64,000 bases of DNA, taken from an uncultured Maribacter sp. Its GTDB lineage: Bacteria > Bacteroidota > Bacteroidia > Flavobacteriales > Flavobacteriaceae. The notes below the pieces were generated by a model. The model was not told the DNA's origin, did no database searches, and saw only the letters and a program-made list of their open reading frames with translations. Shown here piece by piece: positions 1 to 8,437 of this stretch. The DNA is taken from assembly GCA_947504045.1 (NCBI GenBank), contig CANNFY010000001.1, forward strand, positions 682,001 to 746,000, written 5' to 3'. A program made the position numbers and the translations under genes. Position 1 is the stretch's first letter. Each line of letters starts with the position of its first letter.

Positions 1-461
1 TATGAACGTTCTAGTGTTTTAAAACCAAAATAGTCGTAGCCAAAATCTCGGTTATATATTATTGTAGAGTCTAGTTTTTCTGAATTTTCTAGTATTACAT
101 TATAAACCTCATCAGACAACAACGGAGCTTCTTTATTTGTTCTTGGGTTTACATACAAGTACAAATCTTTCATTGTTTCTGAGAAAGATTTTTTTGTGTT
201 TTTATGTAGGTTAGAAACAGATATACGAGCTGCTAGCTTTGCATAATCTGGATGCGTTGTGGTCATTGTTGCTGCAATTTCTGCTGCTAAATTATCTAGC
301 TCAGAAGTTGTAACACCATCATACAATCCTTCTATTACTCGCATAGCCACTTTTAAAGGGTCTACTAAAGCGTTTAATCCGTAACAAAGTTTACGAACTC
401 TTGCTGTAATTTTATCGAACATTATTAGTTCTTTTCTTCCGTCTCTTTTTACTACATACAT
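1..461 (-). CDS. nrdA: Ribonucleoside-diphosphate reductase alpha subunit, N-terminal part (cut by window edge)
   Basis: This is the amino-terminal 153 codons of the large (R1) subunit of class Ia ribonucleotide reductase, which reduces ribonucleoside diphosphates for DNA synthesis. The protein starts [18 protein letters not shown] and continues as an ATP-cone domain, the allosteric activity site typical of NrdA N-termini. The rest, including the active-site cysteines, lies beyond the left edge. I chose the ATG at 461 because it precedes the ATP-cone in frame; an ATG at 457 is in another frame. It lies 135 nt downstream of nrdB on the same strand, so the order is nrdB-nrdA. The assignment is secure from the ATP-cone and the neighbour. 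Confidence 0.93.
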   Translation of the reverse strand, partial: MYVVKRDGRKELIMFDKITARVRKLCYGLNALVDPLKVAMRVIEGLYDGVTTSELDNLAAEIAATMTTTHPDYAKLAARISVSNLHKNTKKSFSETMKDLYLYVNPRTNKEAPLLSDEVYNVILENSEKLDSTIIYNRDFGYDYFGFKTLERS

Positions 462-565
462 ATTGCTACAAAGGTTTTAATGTGTGTTAAATATTAGGGT
501 CAGCCGGTCATTAAACCAACTTAAATTAGTTTTTAACTAGTAGGTTACTATTAAATAATGGGGTG

Positions 566-592
566 TAAAACAATAATTAAATTATTGTTTTA
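566..592 (-). terminator. Perfect hairpin between nrdB and nrdA
   Basis: Arms TAAAACAATAAT (566-577) and ATTATTGTTTTA (581-592) pair perfectly around a 3-nt loop. The hairpin begins 4 nt after the nrdB stop. It is AT-only apart from one pair and has just a short T run after it in the minus direction. It may be a weak or partial terminator, or an mRNA-end stabiliser that sets nrdB above nrdA. The role is inferred. Confidence 0.45.
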
Positions 593-596
593 GCCT

Positions 597-1583
597 TTAA
601 AAATCAGCATCAAAGCTTATTTTTTGAGAATCTTCATCATCATCCGTATTTAGAACACCAGCTTTTTGATATTCTGAAACTCGTTTTTCGAAGAAATTTG
701 TTTTTCCTTGTAAGGAAATCATATCCATAAAATCGAACGGATTTGTAGAGTTGTATACTTTTTCGCATCCTAATTCTACTAACAAACGATCGGTAACAAA
801 TTCTAGATACTGGGTCATTAACTTAGCATTCATTCCTATTAAACTAACAGGAAGAGATTCTGTTATAAACTCTCTTTCTATATTAAGAGCGTCTACTAAA
901 ATTTCTTTTATTCTTTCTTTTGGTACTTTATTTACAATGTGGTGGTTGTGTAAATGCACAGCAAAGTCGCAATGCATACCTTCATCTCTAGAAATTAATT
1001 CGTTAGAGAATGTTAATCCAGGCATAAGACCTCTCTTTTTTAACCAATATATAGAACAGAAAGAACCTGAAAAGAAAATACCTTCTACTGCTGCAAAGGC
1101 AATTAAACGTTCTGCAAAACTTGGAGACTCTATCCATTTAAGAGCCCAATCTGCTTTTTTCTTAATTGCTGGAAAGTTTTCTATAGCCTGAAAAAGTTTG
1201 GTTTTTTCTTTATCATCTTTTACATAAGTATCTATTAAAAGAGAATATGTTTCAGAATGAATATTTTCCATCATTATTTGAAAACCATAGAAAAATTTAG
1301 CTTCTGAATATTGCACTTCATTCACAAAATTTTCTGCTAAGTTTTCGTTTACTATACCATCTGAAGCTGCAAAAAATGCAAGAATGTGTTTTATAAAATA
1401 ACGTTCATCATCACTTAACTTATTATTCCAATCTGTTAAGTCTTCATGCAAGTCTATTTCTTCTGCAGTCCATATACATGCCTCTTGTTTTTTATACCAA
1501 TCCCACAAATCATTATGCTGAATTGGAAAAATTACAAACCGATCTTTATTTTCGGCTAAAATAGGCTCTATGGATACAGACAT
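597..1583 (-). CDS. nrdB: Ribonucleoside-diphosphate reductase beta subunit (class Ia R2)
   Basis: R2 carries the diiron-tyrosyl radical that starts catalysis in the NrdA subunit. The 328-residue protein has the complete ligand set in its usual order: D75 in AASDG, E106 and H109 in [10 protein letters not shown]167 in AVEGIF, and E201/H204 in RDEGMH. The radical tyrosine is Y113. The C-terminus SFDADF is the type of tail that docks to R1. The sequence resembles the eukaryotic R2 branch ([27 protein letters not shown]) more than E. coli NrdB, as is common in Bacteroidota. Length is normal. No clear NrdR box was found upstream. It is the first gene of nrdB-nrdA; nrdA starts 135 nt downstream after a hairpin. 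Confidence 0.97.
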   Translation of the reverse strand: MSVSIEPILAENKDRFVIFPIQHNDLWDWYKKQEACIWTAEEIDLHEDLTDWNNKLSDDERYFIKHILAFFAASDGIVNENLAENFVNEVQYSEAKFFYGFQIMMENIHSETYSLLIDTYVKDDKEKTKLFQAIENFPAIKKKADWALKWIESPSFAERLIAFAAVEGIFFSGSFCSIYWLKKRGLMPGLTFSNELISRDEGMHCDFAVHLHNHHIVNKVPKERIKEILVDALNIEREFITESLPVSLIGMNAKLMTQYLEFVTDRLLVELGCEKVYNSTNPFDFMDMISLQGKTNFFEKRVSEYQKAGVLNTDDDEDSQKISFDADF

Positions 1584-1799
1584 AATATATTGTTTAAAAA
1601 AATGAATTCTAAAAGTTTAATAGAAAATTACATATTTCTATGGACTAACAAAGATGTAAAAATAACCTCAAATTTTAAGATGCATTTAAGAAATATGCTT
1701 ACAAAGTTTTTAACACACAATGTTGAAATGTATGTTTAGCAGTAATGTTTATAAGCCCTAACAAAGAATTGCTTTTTTGAATAAAAAAAGGGCTAAAAA

Positions 1800-1843
1800 A
1801 AATAAACCAAAAAGTATTAAAACATATACTTTTTGGTTTATTT
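1800..1843. terminator. 18-bp perfect inverted repeat, probable terminator
   Basis: AAATAAACCAAAAAGTAT (1800-1817) is exactly complementary to the arm at 1826-1843, with loop TAAAACAT. The arms are AT-rich and end in A/T runs, so the structure could act on either strand. It stands alone upstream of nrdB and may end a transcript entering from the right, or insulate nrdB. No flanking gene ends directly at it. Confidence 0.5.
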
Positions 1844-1916
1844 AAAATAGTTATAATTTTAACATAAAAGCCTAATACACAGCATTTACCAACATACGGT
1901 TCTCCAATGCCCCCTA

Positions 1917-2015
1917 ATGAAAGGTAATTACTACAGTTTAGATGATTTAGGTAGTTCCCCCGAAACCTATAATCAAAAAAAATCCAATTTCCAACTGGTT
2001 GGTTTTGGCAATTAA
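1917..2015 (+). CDS. Possible 32-residue peptide ORF
   Basis: An ATG at 1917 opens a 32-codon frame ending in TAA at 2013-2015. The product begins MKGNYYSLDDLGSSPETYN and ends NFQLVGFGN. Its balanced, polar and aromatic composition is unlike the Lys/Asn/Ile-rich nonsense typical of AT-rich spacers, which is why I list it. There is no signal peptide or membrane segment. The only promoter-like match upstream, TAATTTTA near 1852, has one mismatch. I do not recognise a family. It could be a real small protein, a leader peptide, or the preserved 5' end of a lost gene. It sits alone in a kilobase otherwise without genes, left of the LytTR system. Confidence 0.35.
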   Translation: MKGNYYSLDDLGSSPETYNQKKSNFQLVGFGN

Positions 2016-2205
2016 TGTAATAAAAAACACTGTTCGGTAAAATAAAAAAATACCTAAGAACCGTAATTTTATATTGGTAACTTATATATATTATTTTTTT
2101 AAAAAAATTTTGATAAAATTACTACATTCTATATAAATTTTAAGACGGTTTTTCCTTCTATTTTTGATTATTTTAAATACTATTCTTATAAGAAGAAAAC
2201 AGACC

Positions 2206-2334
2206 TTACTTTTTATACTTAACAACTTCTACTATGCTATCTTCTATTTTTTTATTGGATGATTTGTTTTCCACTATAGAAGCAACTATAAGTAATGTTA
2301 GTAGGCAGATAAATAACAATAAACATTTTTTCAT
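2206..2334 (-). CDS. Possible small membrane or secreted peptide, 42 residues
   Basis: ATG at 2334 opens a 42-codon frame. Residues 1-20 (MKKCLLLFICLLTLLIVASI) form a basic start plus a hydrophobic stretch, as in a signal peptide or single membrane anchor. The remaining 22 residues are charged (ENKSSNKKIEDSIVEVV, then KYKK). A TACATTTG -7 element on the same strand at 2393-2400 would place a transcription start about 50 nt upstream, which supports expression. It is divergent from the LytTR response regulator gene. No family is recognised. A role as a peptide signal for the neighbouring sensor kinase is only a hypothesis. Confidence 0.4.
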   Translation of the reverse strand: MKKCLLLFICLLTLLIVASIVENKSSNKKIEDSIVEVVKYKK

Positions 2335-2392
2335 TTTTAATAATGGATCTAATTAATCATAAACATTAATAAAAAGGGGAATATTTAATACT

Positions 2393-2400
2393 CAAATGTA
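2393..2400 (-). promoter_or_regulatory. Promoter -7 element (TACATTTG)
   Basis: Read on the minus strand the bases are TACATTTG, a perfect match to the Bacteroidota sigma-ABfrA -7 consensus TAnnTTTG. A TTG lies 14 nt upstream (2415-2417), slightly nearer than the usual 17-23 nt. It points toward the 42-residue ORF. Confidence 0.45.
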
Positions 2401-2431
2401 AACTAACAATTACTCAACATAATAATCTTAT

Positions 2432-2545
2432 GTATAAATGGTATATAATTTTGTGTGTATGGAAAAGAATATGAGAAATATATGTGTTATTTTTCTTGTT
2501 AATATATTGTTGTGGAAAACAATATTTAATATGTACCATTTATAC
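2432..2545. repeat. Nested inverted repeats upstream of the LytTR operon
   Basis: Outer arms GTATAAATGGTA (2432-2443) and TACCATTTATAC (2534-2545) are perfectly complementary over 12 bp across about 90 nt. Inside lies a second perfect hairpin, ATATTGTT (2504-2511) with AACAATAT (2518-2525). A TAATTTTG -7 element lies at 2446-2453, and a 34-codon ORF (2459-2563, MEKNMRNICVIFLVN...) runs through the region. It could be a folded leader, a small RNA, or a paired operator. Nothing proves which. Confidence 0.4.
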
Positions 2546-2596
2546 TTAAATACAAACCATTAATACATATTTATATAAAAACTTTAGTATTAATTT

Positions 2597-2604
2597 TATT
2601 TTTG
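2597..2604 (+). promoter_or_regulatory. Promoter -7 element for the LytTR operon (TATTTTTG)
   Basis: TATTTTTG matches TAnnTTTG and ends about 30 nt before the ATG at 2635, giving a leader of roughly 25 nt. No TTG is found at the -33 position, so an activator may be needed. Confidence 0.4.
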
Positions 2605-2634
2605 AATAAATTGCCTTAAACATAATATTTGCTT

Positions 2635-3369
2635 ATGCTAGAAGCTGTAATTGTTGATGACGAAATTAAAGCCTTACAAAGTTTATCTTGGGAATTAACA
2701 AACTTTAGTCAAGAAATTAAAGTAGTTGCTTCTTTTACAGACCCATTTGCTGCTTTAAATTATTTAGAAACCCATACTCCAGATTGTTTATTTTTAGATA
2801 TAGAAATGCCTACAATGGATGGCTTTCAGTTTATTCAAAAATTACAGAATAAAAACTTTCCTGTTATTATTACTACTGCTTATAACCAATATGCTATAAA
2901 GGCCCTTAAAAACGAAGCAATAGATTACTTATTAAAACCTATAGATACAGATGATTTAAAAGAAACTATTGTAAAAATTAAAAAATTTAATGCCAAAAAT
3001 TTAACGGTAGATAAGCTCGAAAAAATTCTATTAAATTATAATTCTAGTACCAGCCATAAAAAGATTACTTTTAATACAGACGGTAAGTTATTATTTCTTG
3101 AAAACGACCAGATATTATATGCAGAATCTGATGGAAATTACAGTACCATATATTTAACAGATGGTCAAAAAATAGTGCTTACAAAAAAGCTAAAAGAAGT
3201 GAATGAAATATTACCGGCAGATACTTTTTTTAGAATTCATAACTCCTACATTATTAACCTTAATAAGATTAAAGAGTTTTTAAAAACAGATGGGTATGTT
3301 ATTTTAAATTCCAATCATAAAATTCCTGTTTCGCGTCAGAAAAAATCTGATTTTCTAGATTTATTATAA
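2635..3369 (+). CDS. LytTR-family response regulator
   Basis: A two-component DNA-binding regulator of 244 residues. The N-terminal receiver domain has the acidic pair in VDDE (residues 8-10), the phospho-acceptor D55 in LFLDIEMP, and the conserved lysine in DYLLKPI near residue 104. The C-terminal LytTR domain (about 145-244) has the typical FRIHNSYIINLNKI segment. I start at the ATG at 2635 (MLEAVIVDD); a TTG two codons earlier is possible but less natural. The sensor kinase gene follows after 24 nt. LytTR proteins bind pairs of direct repeats about two helical turns apart; the TTCATCGA sites elsewhere in this window are candidate targets, by inference only. Confidence 0.92.
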   Translation: MLEAVIVDDEIKALQSLSWELTNFSQEIKVVASFTDPFAALNYLETHTPDCLFLDIEMPTMDGFQFIQKLQNKNFPVIITTAYNQYAIKALKNEAIDYLLKPIDTDDLKETIVKIKKFNAKNLTVDKLEKILLNYNSSTSHKKITFNTDGKLLFLENDQILYAESDGNYSTIYLTDGQKIVLTKKLKEVNEILPADTFFRIHNSYIINLNKIKEFLKTDGYVILNSNHKIPVSRQKKSDFLDLL

Positions 3370-3393
3370 GTAAAATTTACAAAACCAAAAACG

Positions 3394-5325
3394 TTGCAAA
3401 TACTTAAATACCTATTTACTCTTTTTATACTAATAACATATACTAATAATGTTTATGCACAAGGGGTAGATATAAAATTTATAGAACTTACAGATAGCCT
3501 AATAAAAACTAACCCAAAAACATATAAAGAACTAGACAAGGTTTTAAGGTTTAAAAGAAAAGACACCTTATATATGCGATATTTTGCAAATAGTGCAGAA
3601 AAAAAAGAGTGTTATGCTGGGCAATCTTATGCTTTAAACCAGTTAGGAAGAAGGTATAGAGCATATTCACAATTTTCTAAAGCAATAGCATTACATAACT
3701 TAGCTTTAGAGGCTGCAACTAAAAAAAACAACCTAGAGTTTAAAGTGTTTAGCCTTAATATGCTTAGTGTTGTCTACCGAAGAACAGATGCCATTAAAAC
3801 TGCTTTAGATTATAACCAAGAAGCTTTAGAACTAGCAGAAACTGTTAAAAATCCATCCGATAATTTAAAACGAAGTATAAATGTTTCATTAAACGGTATT
3901 GGTAATATATACCAAACTTTAGAACAGTATGATTTAGCTATAAAACAATTTAAAAAATCTATGCTTTTAGAAGATGCATTAGGTAATAAATTAGGTATAG
4001 CAATTAACCATCAAAACATTGGAGAATGCCAAGAGGCTAAATTAAATTTAGAAGATGCCTTAGAAAGTTATAAAACATCTCTAAAAGTAAATAATGAGAT
4101 AGAGAATGAAATGGGAATAGTTATTTGCAAAAATAGTATTGGCCAAATATATGTAAAACAAGATAAAATAGATAAAGCACTAGCTATTTTAAAACCAACT
4201 TTAGCAAGATCAAAAGCTTTAGGAGACCAGTATGTAACTTCTGCTATTCATATAAATATAGGAACTGCTTTAATGAAAAAAAGTTTGTATTCCGAGGCTG
4301 AAAAAAACATGTTAGTAGGACTAGAATTAGCAAAAAAACACAACTTACCAAGCGGTATAATAAAAGCCAACTTAAACCTTTCTGACCTATATTCTACACA
4401 AGGTAAATTCGAAAAATCTTTAGAGTATTATAAAAAAGCACAAAATATTGATGAAGAAATTACTAATGTTAGAAATTTACGATATGTAAACGACATGATT
4501 ATTAGGTATGATACCGAAAAGAAAAGTAGCCAAATAGAAGTTTTAGCCAAAGAAAATGAAATTGTAAAATTAAAATTAAGAAAAAACAAAACTACTTTAC
4601 TAATTGGCTCTTTTGCACTAACATTACTAGCGGGTATCTTTTTTATACTTTATAGACAATACCAATTAAAAAATGAAAAGCAACTACTTACCCTAGAACA
4701 AACCATGTTACGAAGTCAAATGAATCCTCATTTTCTTTTTAACTCTTTAAACTCTATTAAGCTTTACATTATAAATAACGAGAAAAAAAATGCCGTTTAT
4801 TACCTAAATAAATTTTCTAAACTTGTTCGTAAAATATTAGAAGCTTCCTCTTTAAAAGAAATTCCTTTAGCAGAAGAGTTAGAAACTATAGATTTATATA
4901 TGAATATAGAGAACATACGTTTTTCTAATGAGATTAACTTTACTATTTCTGTAGCGGAAAATATAGATACGCATACCATAAAAATACCTTCGTTAATTTT
5001 ACAGCCTTTTTTAGAAAATGCTGTATGGCACGGTCTTTCTTCTAAAGATGGCGAAAAAAAAATAACCTTAAACGTAAATAAATCTAATGATGGTTTTATT
5101 CATATTACAATAACAGATAATGGTATTGGAAGAACTGAGGCCGAAAAAATTAAAAAAAATAAGGTTCTTAAAAGAAAATCTATTGGTATAGATATTACAA
5201 AAGAGCGATTAACAAATTTCTCTAAAGACTATCAAAACTCTTTTAATATTGAAATTATAGATCTGTTTGACGAAAATAAAAAGCCTACAGGAACACAAGT
5301 GGTATTACATATACCTACCTTTTAA
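3394..5325 (+). CDS. TPR-repeat LytS-like sensor histidine kinase
   Basis: Partner kinase of the LytTR regulator just upstream. A signal peptide (residues 1-22, ending VYAQ) is followed by a periplasmic array of about seven TPR-type helical repeats (about 75-355), a short coiled segment, one membrane helix (about 399-420), and a cytoplasmic His_kinase domain (PF06580) with H446 in MNPHFLFNSL and an ATPase domain carrying DNGIG. Such proteins sense through the TPR region; the ligand is unknown. The gene starts with TTG at 3394: no ATG exists near the signal peptide. Its 3' end overlaps the convergent DUF3109 gene by 11 bp. Confidence 0.9.
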   Translation: MQILKYLFTLFILITYTNNVYAQGVDIKFIELTDSLIKTNPKTYKELDKVLRFKRKDTLYMRYFANSAEKKECYAGQSYALNQLGRRYRAYSQFSKAIALHNLALEAATKKNNLEFKVFSLNMLSVVYRRTDAIKTALDYNQEALELAETVKNPSDNLKRSINVSLNGIGNIYQTLEQYDLAIKQFKKSMLLEDALGNKLGIAINHQNIGECQEAKLNLEDALESYKTSLKVNNEIENEMGIVICKNSIGQIYVKQDKIDKALAILKPTLARSKALGDQYVTSAIHINIGTALMKKSLYSEAEKNMLVGLELAKKHNLPSGIIKANLNLSDLYSTQGKFEKSLEYYKKAQNIDEEITNVRNLRYVNDMIIRYDTEKKSSQIEVLAKENEIVKLKLRKNKTTLLIGSFALTLLAGIFFILYRQYQLKNEKQLLTLEQTMLRSQMNPHFLFNSLNSIKLYIINNEKKNAVYYLNKFSKLVRKILEASSLKEIPLAEELETIDLYMNIENIRFSNEINFTISVAENIDTHTIKIPSLILQPFLENAVWHGLSSKDGEKKITLNVNKSNDGFIHITITDNGIGRTEAEKIKKNKVLKRKSIGIDITKERLTNFSKDYQNSFNIEIIDLFDENKKPTGTQVVLHIPTF

Positions 5326-5887
5326 CATGCTCTTTAGCCACTTCTTCTAGTTCTGCATACCACTCTTTGCCAAACTTTCTAATTAAAGATTCTTTTACAA
5401 ATTTATAAATAGGCACTTTTAATTCGTCTCCAAGTGCACAAGCAGGATCACAAATTTGCCATTTATGATAATTTACAGCTGTTAACTCTGTGTATTCTCT
5501 AACTCTAACCGGGTATAAATGGCAAGAAACTGGTTTTTTCCAATCTATTACACCATCGTTATACGCCGCTTCTATACCGCACTTAGCAGTTTTTTTATCA
5601 TCAAAAATTACGTAAGCACAAGCACTACCATTTATTAATGGAGTTTCCCATTCGCCATCATCTCCTTTAATAAAAGCGCCTTGTTTTTCTATTTCAGCAA
5701 CACCCTCTTTGCTTAAATAAGGTTTTACTTTGCTGTAAATATCTACCATAATATCGGTTTCATCTTCTGCAACAGGAGCCCCTGCTTCACCATCTATACA
5801 ACACTGTCCTTTACAAGCGTTAAGGTTGCAAACAAAATCATTTTCTATTATCTCTTCAGATACTATGGTTTTACCTATTTGAAACAT
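5315..5887 (-). CDS. DUF3109 family cysteine-rich protein
   Basis: A 190-residue protein with the cysteine cluster CNLNACKGQCC near its N-terminus and further cysteines at SCHLYPV and CDPAC. The pattern fits DUF3109 (PF11307), a Bacteroidota family presumed to bind a metal or iron-sulfur cluster; its function is not established. I choose the ATG at 5887 because family members begin MFQIGKTIVSEE; an upstream in-frame ATG at 5953 would add 22 residues that look non-native. It is convergent with the sensor kinase, overlapping it by 11 bp tail to tail. Confidence 0.85.
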   Translation of the reverse strand: MFQIGKTIVSEEIIENDFVCNLNACKGQCCIDGEAGAPVAEDETDIMVDIYSKVKPYLSKEGVAEIEKQGAFIKGDDGEWETPLINGSACAYVIFDDKKTAKCGIEAAYNDGVIDWKKPVSCHLYPVRVREYTELTAVNYHKWQICDPACALGDELKVPIYKFVKESLIRKFGKEWYAELEEVAKEHVKR

Positions 5888-5973
5888 ATTTTTTAATAAA
5901 GTGCCAATATACGTTTTCTTATATATTCTTCTACTTTTATGAAGTGTAAACATTAAAAATTTGATAATAAATG

Positions 5974-5981
5974 TACCTTTG
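5974..5981 (+). promoter_or_regulatory. Promoter -7 element for marC-like gene (TACCTTTG)
   Basis: TACCTTTG matches TAnnTTTG and ends 18 nt before the ATG at 6000. A TTG lies at 5961-5963, but only 10 nt away, so it is not at the usual -33 position. Confidence 0.45.
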
Positions 5982-5999
5982 ACAAAATTTTTTTAAACT

Positions 6000-6587
6000 A
6001 TGACTTTCAATTTTGATTTTAAAGAGGTTGTTACTTCTGGAATGATTCTTTTTGCAGTAATAGATATTATAGGTAGTATTCCTATAATTATTGGATTAAG
6101 AAATAAAGTAGGGCATATACAATCCGAAAAAGCATCTATTGTAGCAACTTTAATAATGATTGCTTTTTTGTTTATTGGAGAAGAAATTTTAAACCTAATT
6201 GGTATAGATGTAAATTCTTTTGCTGTAGCTGGGGCATTTATTATTTTTTTCTTAGCTATTGAAATGATTTTAGGAATTAGCCTTTACAAAGATGATGAGC
6301 CTGAAAGTGCCTCTATAGTACCCATTGCTTTTCCATTAATTGCAGGTGCTGGTACTATGACGTCTTTACTTTCTTTACGTGCAGAATTTCATGTAGAAAA
6401 TATAATTATAGCAATTTTTATAAATGTTATATTTGTTTACATTGTTTTAAAGTCTTCTAAAAAAATAGAACATATTTTAGGAACAAATGGCATTAATGTA
6501 ATTAGAAAAGTATTTGGTGTAATTTTATTAGCAATAGCAGTTAAATTATTTGCTGCAAATATTAACCAACTGTTTTTAAAAATGTAA
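6000..6587 (+). CDS. MarC family (UPF0056) integral membrane protein
   Basis: A 195-residue inner-membrane protein with about six hydrophobic segments. The N-terminal VTSGMILFAVIDIIGSIPII and the central FPLIAGAGTMTSLLSL are family hallmarks of MarC/UPF0056. The family was once linked to multiple antibiotic resistance but this was not upheld, and its transport substrate is unknown. Length is normal. A small membrane-protein gene follows after 7 nt and is likely co-transcribed. Confidence 0.9.
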   Translation: MTFNFDFKEVVTSGMILFAVIDIIGSIPIIIGLRNKVGHIQSEKASIVATLIMIAFLFIGEEILNLIGIDVNSFAVAGAFIIFFLAIEMILGISLYKDDEPESASIVPIAFPLIAGAGTMTSLLSLRAEFHVENIIIAIFINVIFVYIVLKSSKKIEHILGTNGINVIRKVFGVILLAIAVKLFAANINQLFLKM

Positions 6588-6594
6588 TTAGAAT

Positions 6595-6798
6595 ATGAAC
6601 AAAACACTTACTATAGTTTTAATAGTGCTTGCAATTGCACTTATTGCTTATAATGCAACTCTAGTAGATTTTAATAACTTATTTGAAGGAAATAGTATTA
6701 TTGCCTTAATTGGGATTATTGCTGCTTTAATTGCTATTGTATTAATATTAGTATTTAATACTAGTAAAAAAATAGAAAAAAAGGTTAACGAACGTTAG
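6595..6798 (+). CDS. Small two-helix membrane protein (67 residues)
   Basis: Two hydrophobic stretches (residues 4-20 and about 37-56) are separated by a short polar loop (VDFNNLFEGNS), followed by a basic tail (SKKIEKKVNER). No family is recognised. It lies 7 nt after the MarC-like gene on the same strand, so it probably belongs to that transcript. Its stop overlaps the stop of the convergent protease gene by 4 bp. The real-gene call rests on the clean two-helix pattern and tight spacing. Confidence 0.7.
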   Translation: MNKTLTIVLIVLAIALIAYNATLVDFNNLFEGNSIIALIGIIAALIAIVLILVFNTSKKIEKKVNER

Positions 6799-8426
6799 TT
6801 ACTAGAATCTGTATTTTCCTCTTTAATATTTTCTGTTACAGACGGTTTATCTAATTCTAAAACTTTGTGCAGCATTGCATCTTTTGTACTTTTAATTTTA
6901 GCATAAATATTATCTCCATATAATTGGTTTGCTAATGCTGCTTTTAAATACAATTTTACACTATCCTCAAAATCATAAAAATTCAATTTTAATTTTCTAG
7001 TAGATATTGCGTATTCTACAAAATTTTGAAAAAGAATATCATCTACTTTAAAATCATTAATAAATTCTTCTTGGGTATAGTCATCATAACGCGTACGGTC
7101 TTGATCTAAATGCTCAAAAATAAAGTAGGATAAATACCCATAATTATCTATAGTTTCTACAGCTTCCTCTTCGGTTGTTCCTATTGGCACAAAAACATCA
7201 GGAATTATACCTCCACCACCATAAACAATTTTTCCTTTAGGCGTTTTAAATTTTAACGAGTCTGCTACTTTTATACTATCTGCAGATATTAACTCTCCAT
7301 TATTAAAACGTTCTGTAAACTTTTTATAATAATCTTTATTTCCGTTTTTATATGTTTTTTGAATACTTCTTCCTGTAGGTGTATAATACCTAGATACTGT
7401 TAATCTTACTGCAGAGCCGTCTCCTAGTTCCATTTCTCTTTGCACCAATCCTTTTCCAAAAGACCTTCTTCCTACAATAGTACCAATATCATTATCTTGT
7501 AATGCTCCTGCTATAATTTCACTTGCAGATGCGGAACGTTCGTTTATTAAAACATATACTGGTTTATCTTCAAACTCTCCTTTATCTGTTGCAAATATTT
7601 TGTCTATATCTCCTTTTTTATTCTTTGTAAACAAGATAAGTTTTCCGTCTTTTAAAAACTCATCGGCCATTTCTTCGGCAACCCCTAAATAGCCCCCAGG
7701 ATTGTCTCTTAAATCTAGAGTTAGTTTCTTTGCTCCTTGTTTTCTTAAGTATTTTAATGCTGCTTTAAATTCTTTATATGTAGACTCTGCAAAGCGGTTA
7801 ACTTTAATATATCCAATATCATTTGTTAGCATAAAATAAGCCTCCACACTTTTAATTGGAACAATATCTCTTTTAACTTTTACCGTAAAAAACCTATCTT
7901 CTTGTTTTCTATAGACCTTTAAATTTACAGTAGTTCCTTTTTTACCTTTTAACTTTTCTATAATTTCTCCGTTGCCAAGTTTTTTACCATATAACGTATC
8001 TAAATTTGCCATTAAAATCCTATCTCCAGGTTTTATTCCTTTTTTAAAACTGGGGCCATTAGTAACTGTTCTTATTACAGAAATAGTGTCTTTATAAGCA
8101 TAAAAATTAATACCAATACCTACAAAATCGCCTTTCATATTTTCGGCAACACCTTTCATTTCACTTTTAGGTATATATACAGAATGGGGATCTAACTTTT
8201 CTAAAATGTTATTTACAGTAACATCTACAATACTATCTGTATTAATATCATCTACATATTCATAATCTATATAGTCTATTAATCTATTAAGCTTGTCTTT
8301 TTTAGAATTTGTAGTAAACAAACGCTCTGGAGAATCATTAAAATTAAGTTTTCCTCCTAAAAAAATGCCTATTGCCATTGCTAGAGCAATAATAGTTGGC
8401 CATAAATAGGTATTTATACGTTTCAT
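6795..8426 (-). CDS. S41 family C-terminal processing peptidase (CtpA/Prc-like)
   Basis: A 543-residue periplasmic serine protease anchored by an N-terminal hydrophobic segment (residues 7-24). A PDZ domain lies at about 95-180 (GDFVGIGINF, GPSFKKGIKPGDRI). The peptidase domain follows with LDLRDNPGG (about 237-245), the catalytic serine in RSASASEI (S300) and catalytic lysine in RSFGKG (K325), 25 residues apart as in E. coli Prc. The ~100-residue C-terminal extension is charged. Members of this family trim or degrade envelope proteins by their C-termini. The dCMP deaminase gene is 11 nt upstream on the same strand. Confidence 0.93.
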   Translation of the reverse strand: MKRINTYLWPTIIALAMAIGIFLGGKLNFNDSPERLFTTNSKKDKLNRLIDYIDYEYVDDINTDSIVDVTVNNILEKLDPHSVYIPKSEMKGVAENMKGDFVGIGINFYAYKDTISVIRTVTNGPSFKKGIKPGDRILMANLDTLYGKKLGNGEIIEKLKGKKGTTVNLKVYRKQEDRFFTVKVKRDIVPIKSVEAYFMLTNDIGYIKVNRFAESTYKEFKAALKYLRKQGAKKLTLDLRDNPGGYLGVAEEMADEFLKDGKLILFTKNKKGDIDKIFATDKGEFEDKPVYVLINERSASASEIIAGALQDNDIGTIVGRRSFGKGLVQREMELGDGSAVRLTVSRYYTPTGRSIQKTYKNGNKDYYKKFTERFNNGELISADSIKVADSLKFKTPKGKIVYGGGGIIPDVFVPIGTTEEEAVETIDNYGYLSYFIFEHLDQDRTRYDDYTQEEFINDFKVDDILFQNFVEYAISTRKLKLNFYDFEDSVKLYLKAALANQLYGDNIYAKIKSTKDAMLHKVLELDKPSVTENIKEENTDSSN

Positions 8427-8437
8427 TACTTTTTTTG

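Noticed and set aside
512-555. Third copy of the 148-bp repeat near 512-555
   Set aside because: It has AAACCAACT and AACTAGTAGGTT but lacks the core and the fixed spacing.
751-1191. 146-residue plus-strand ORF
   Set aside because: It is antisense to the complete nrdB reading frame and has no independent support.
1584-1760. NrdR box upstream of nrdB
   Set aside because: ACACACAATGTTG-like sequence near 1712 does not form the paired 16-bp box.
2459-2563. 34-codon ORF as a confident gene
   Set aside because: It runs through the nested inverted repeat and has a low-complexity product; mentioned only as part of the region.
3394-3400. Frameshift or missing start for the TPR kinase
   Set aside because: The TTG at 3394 directly precedes a good signal peptide, and other genes here also use TTG or GTG.
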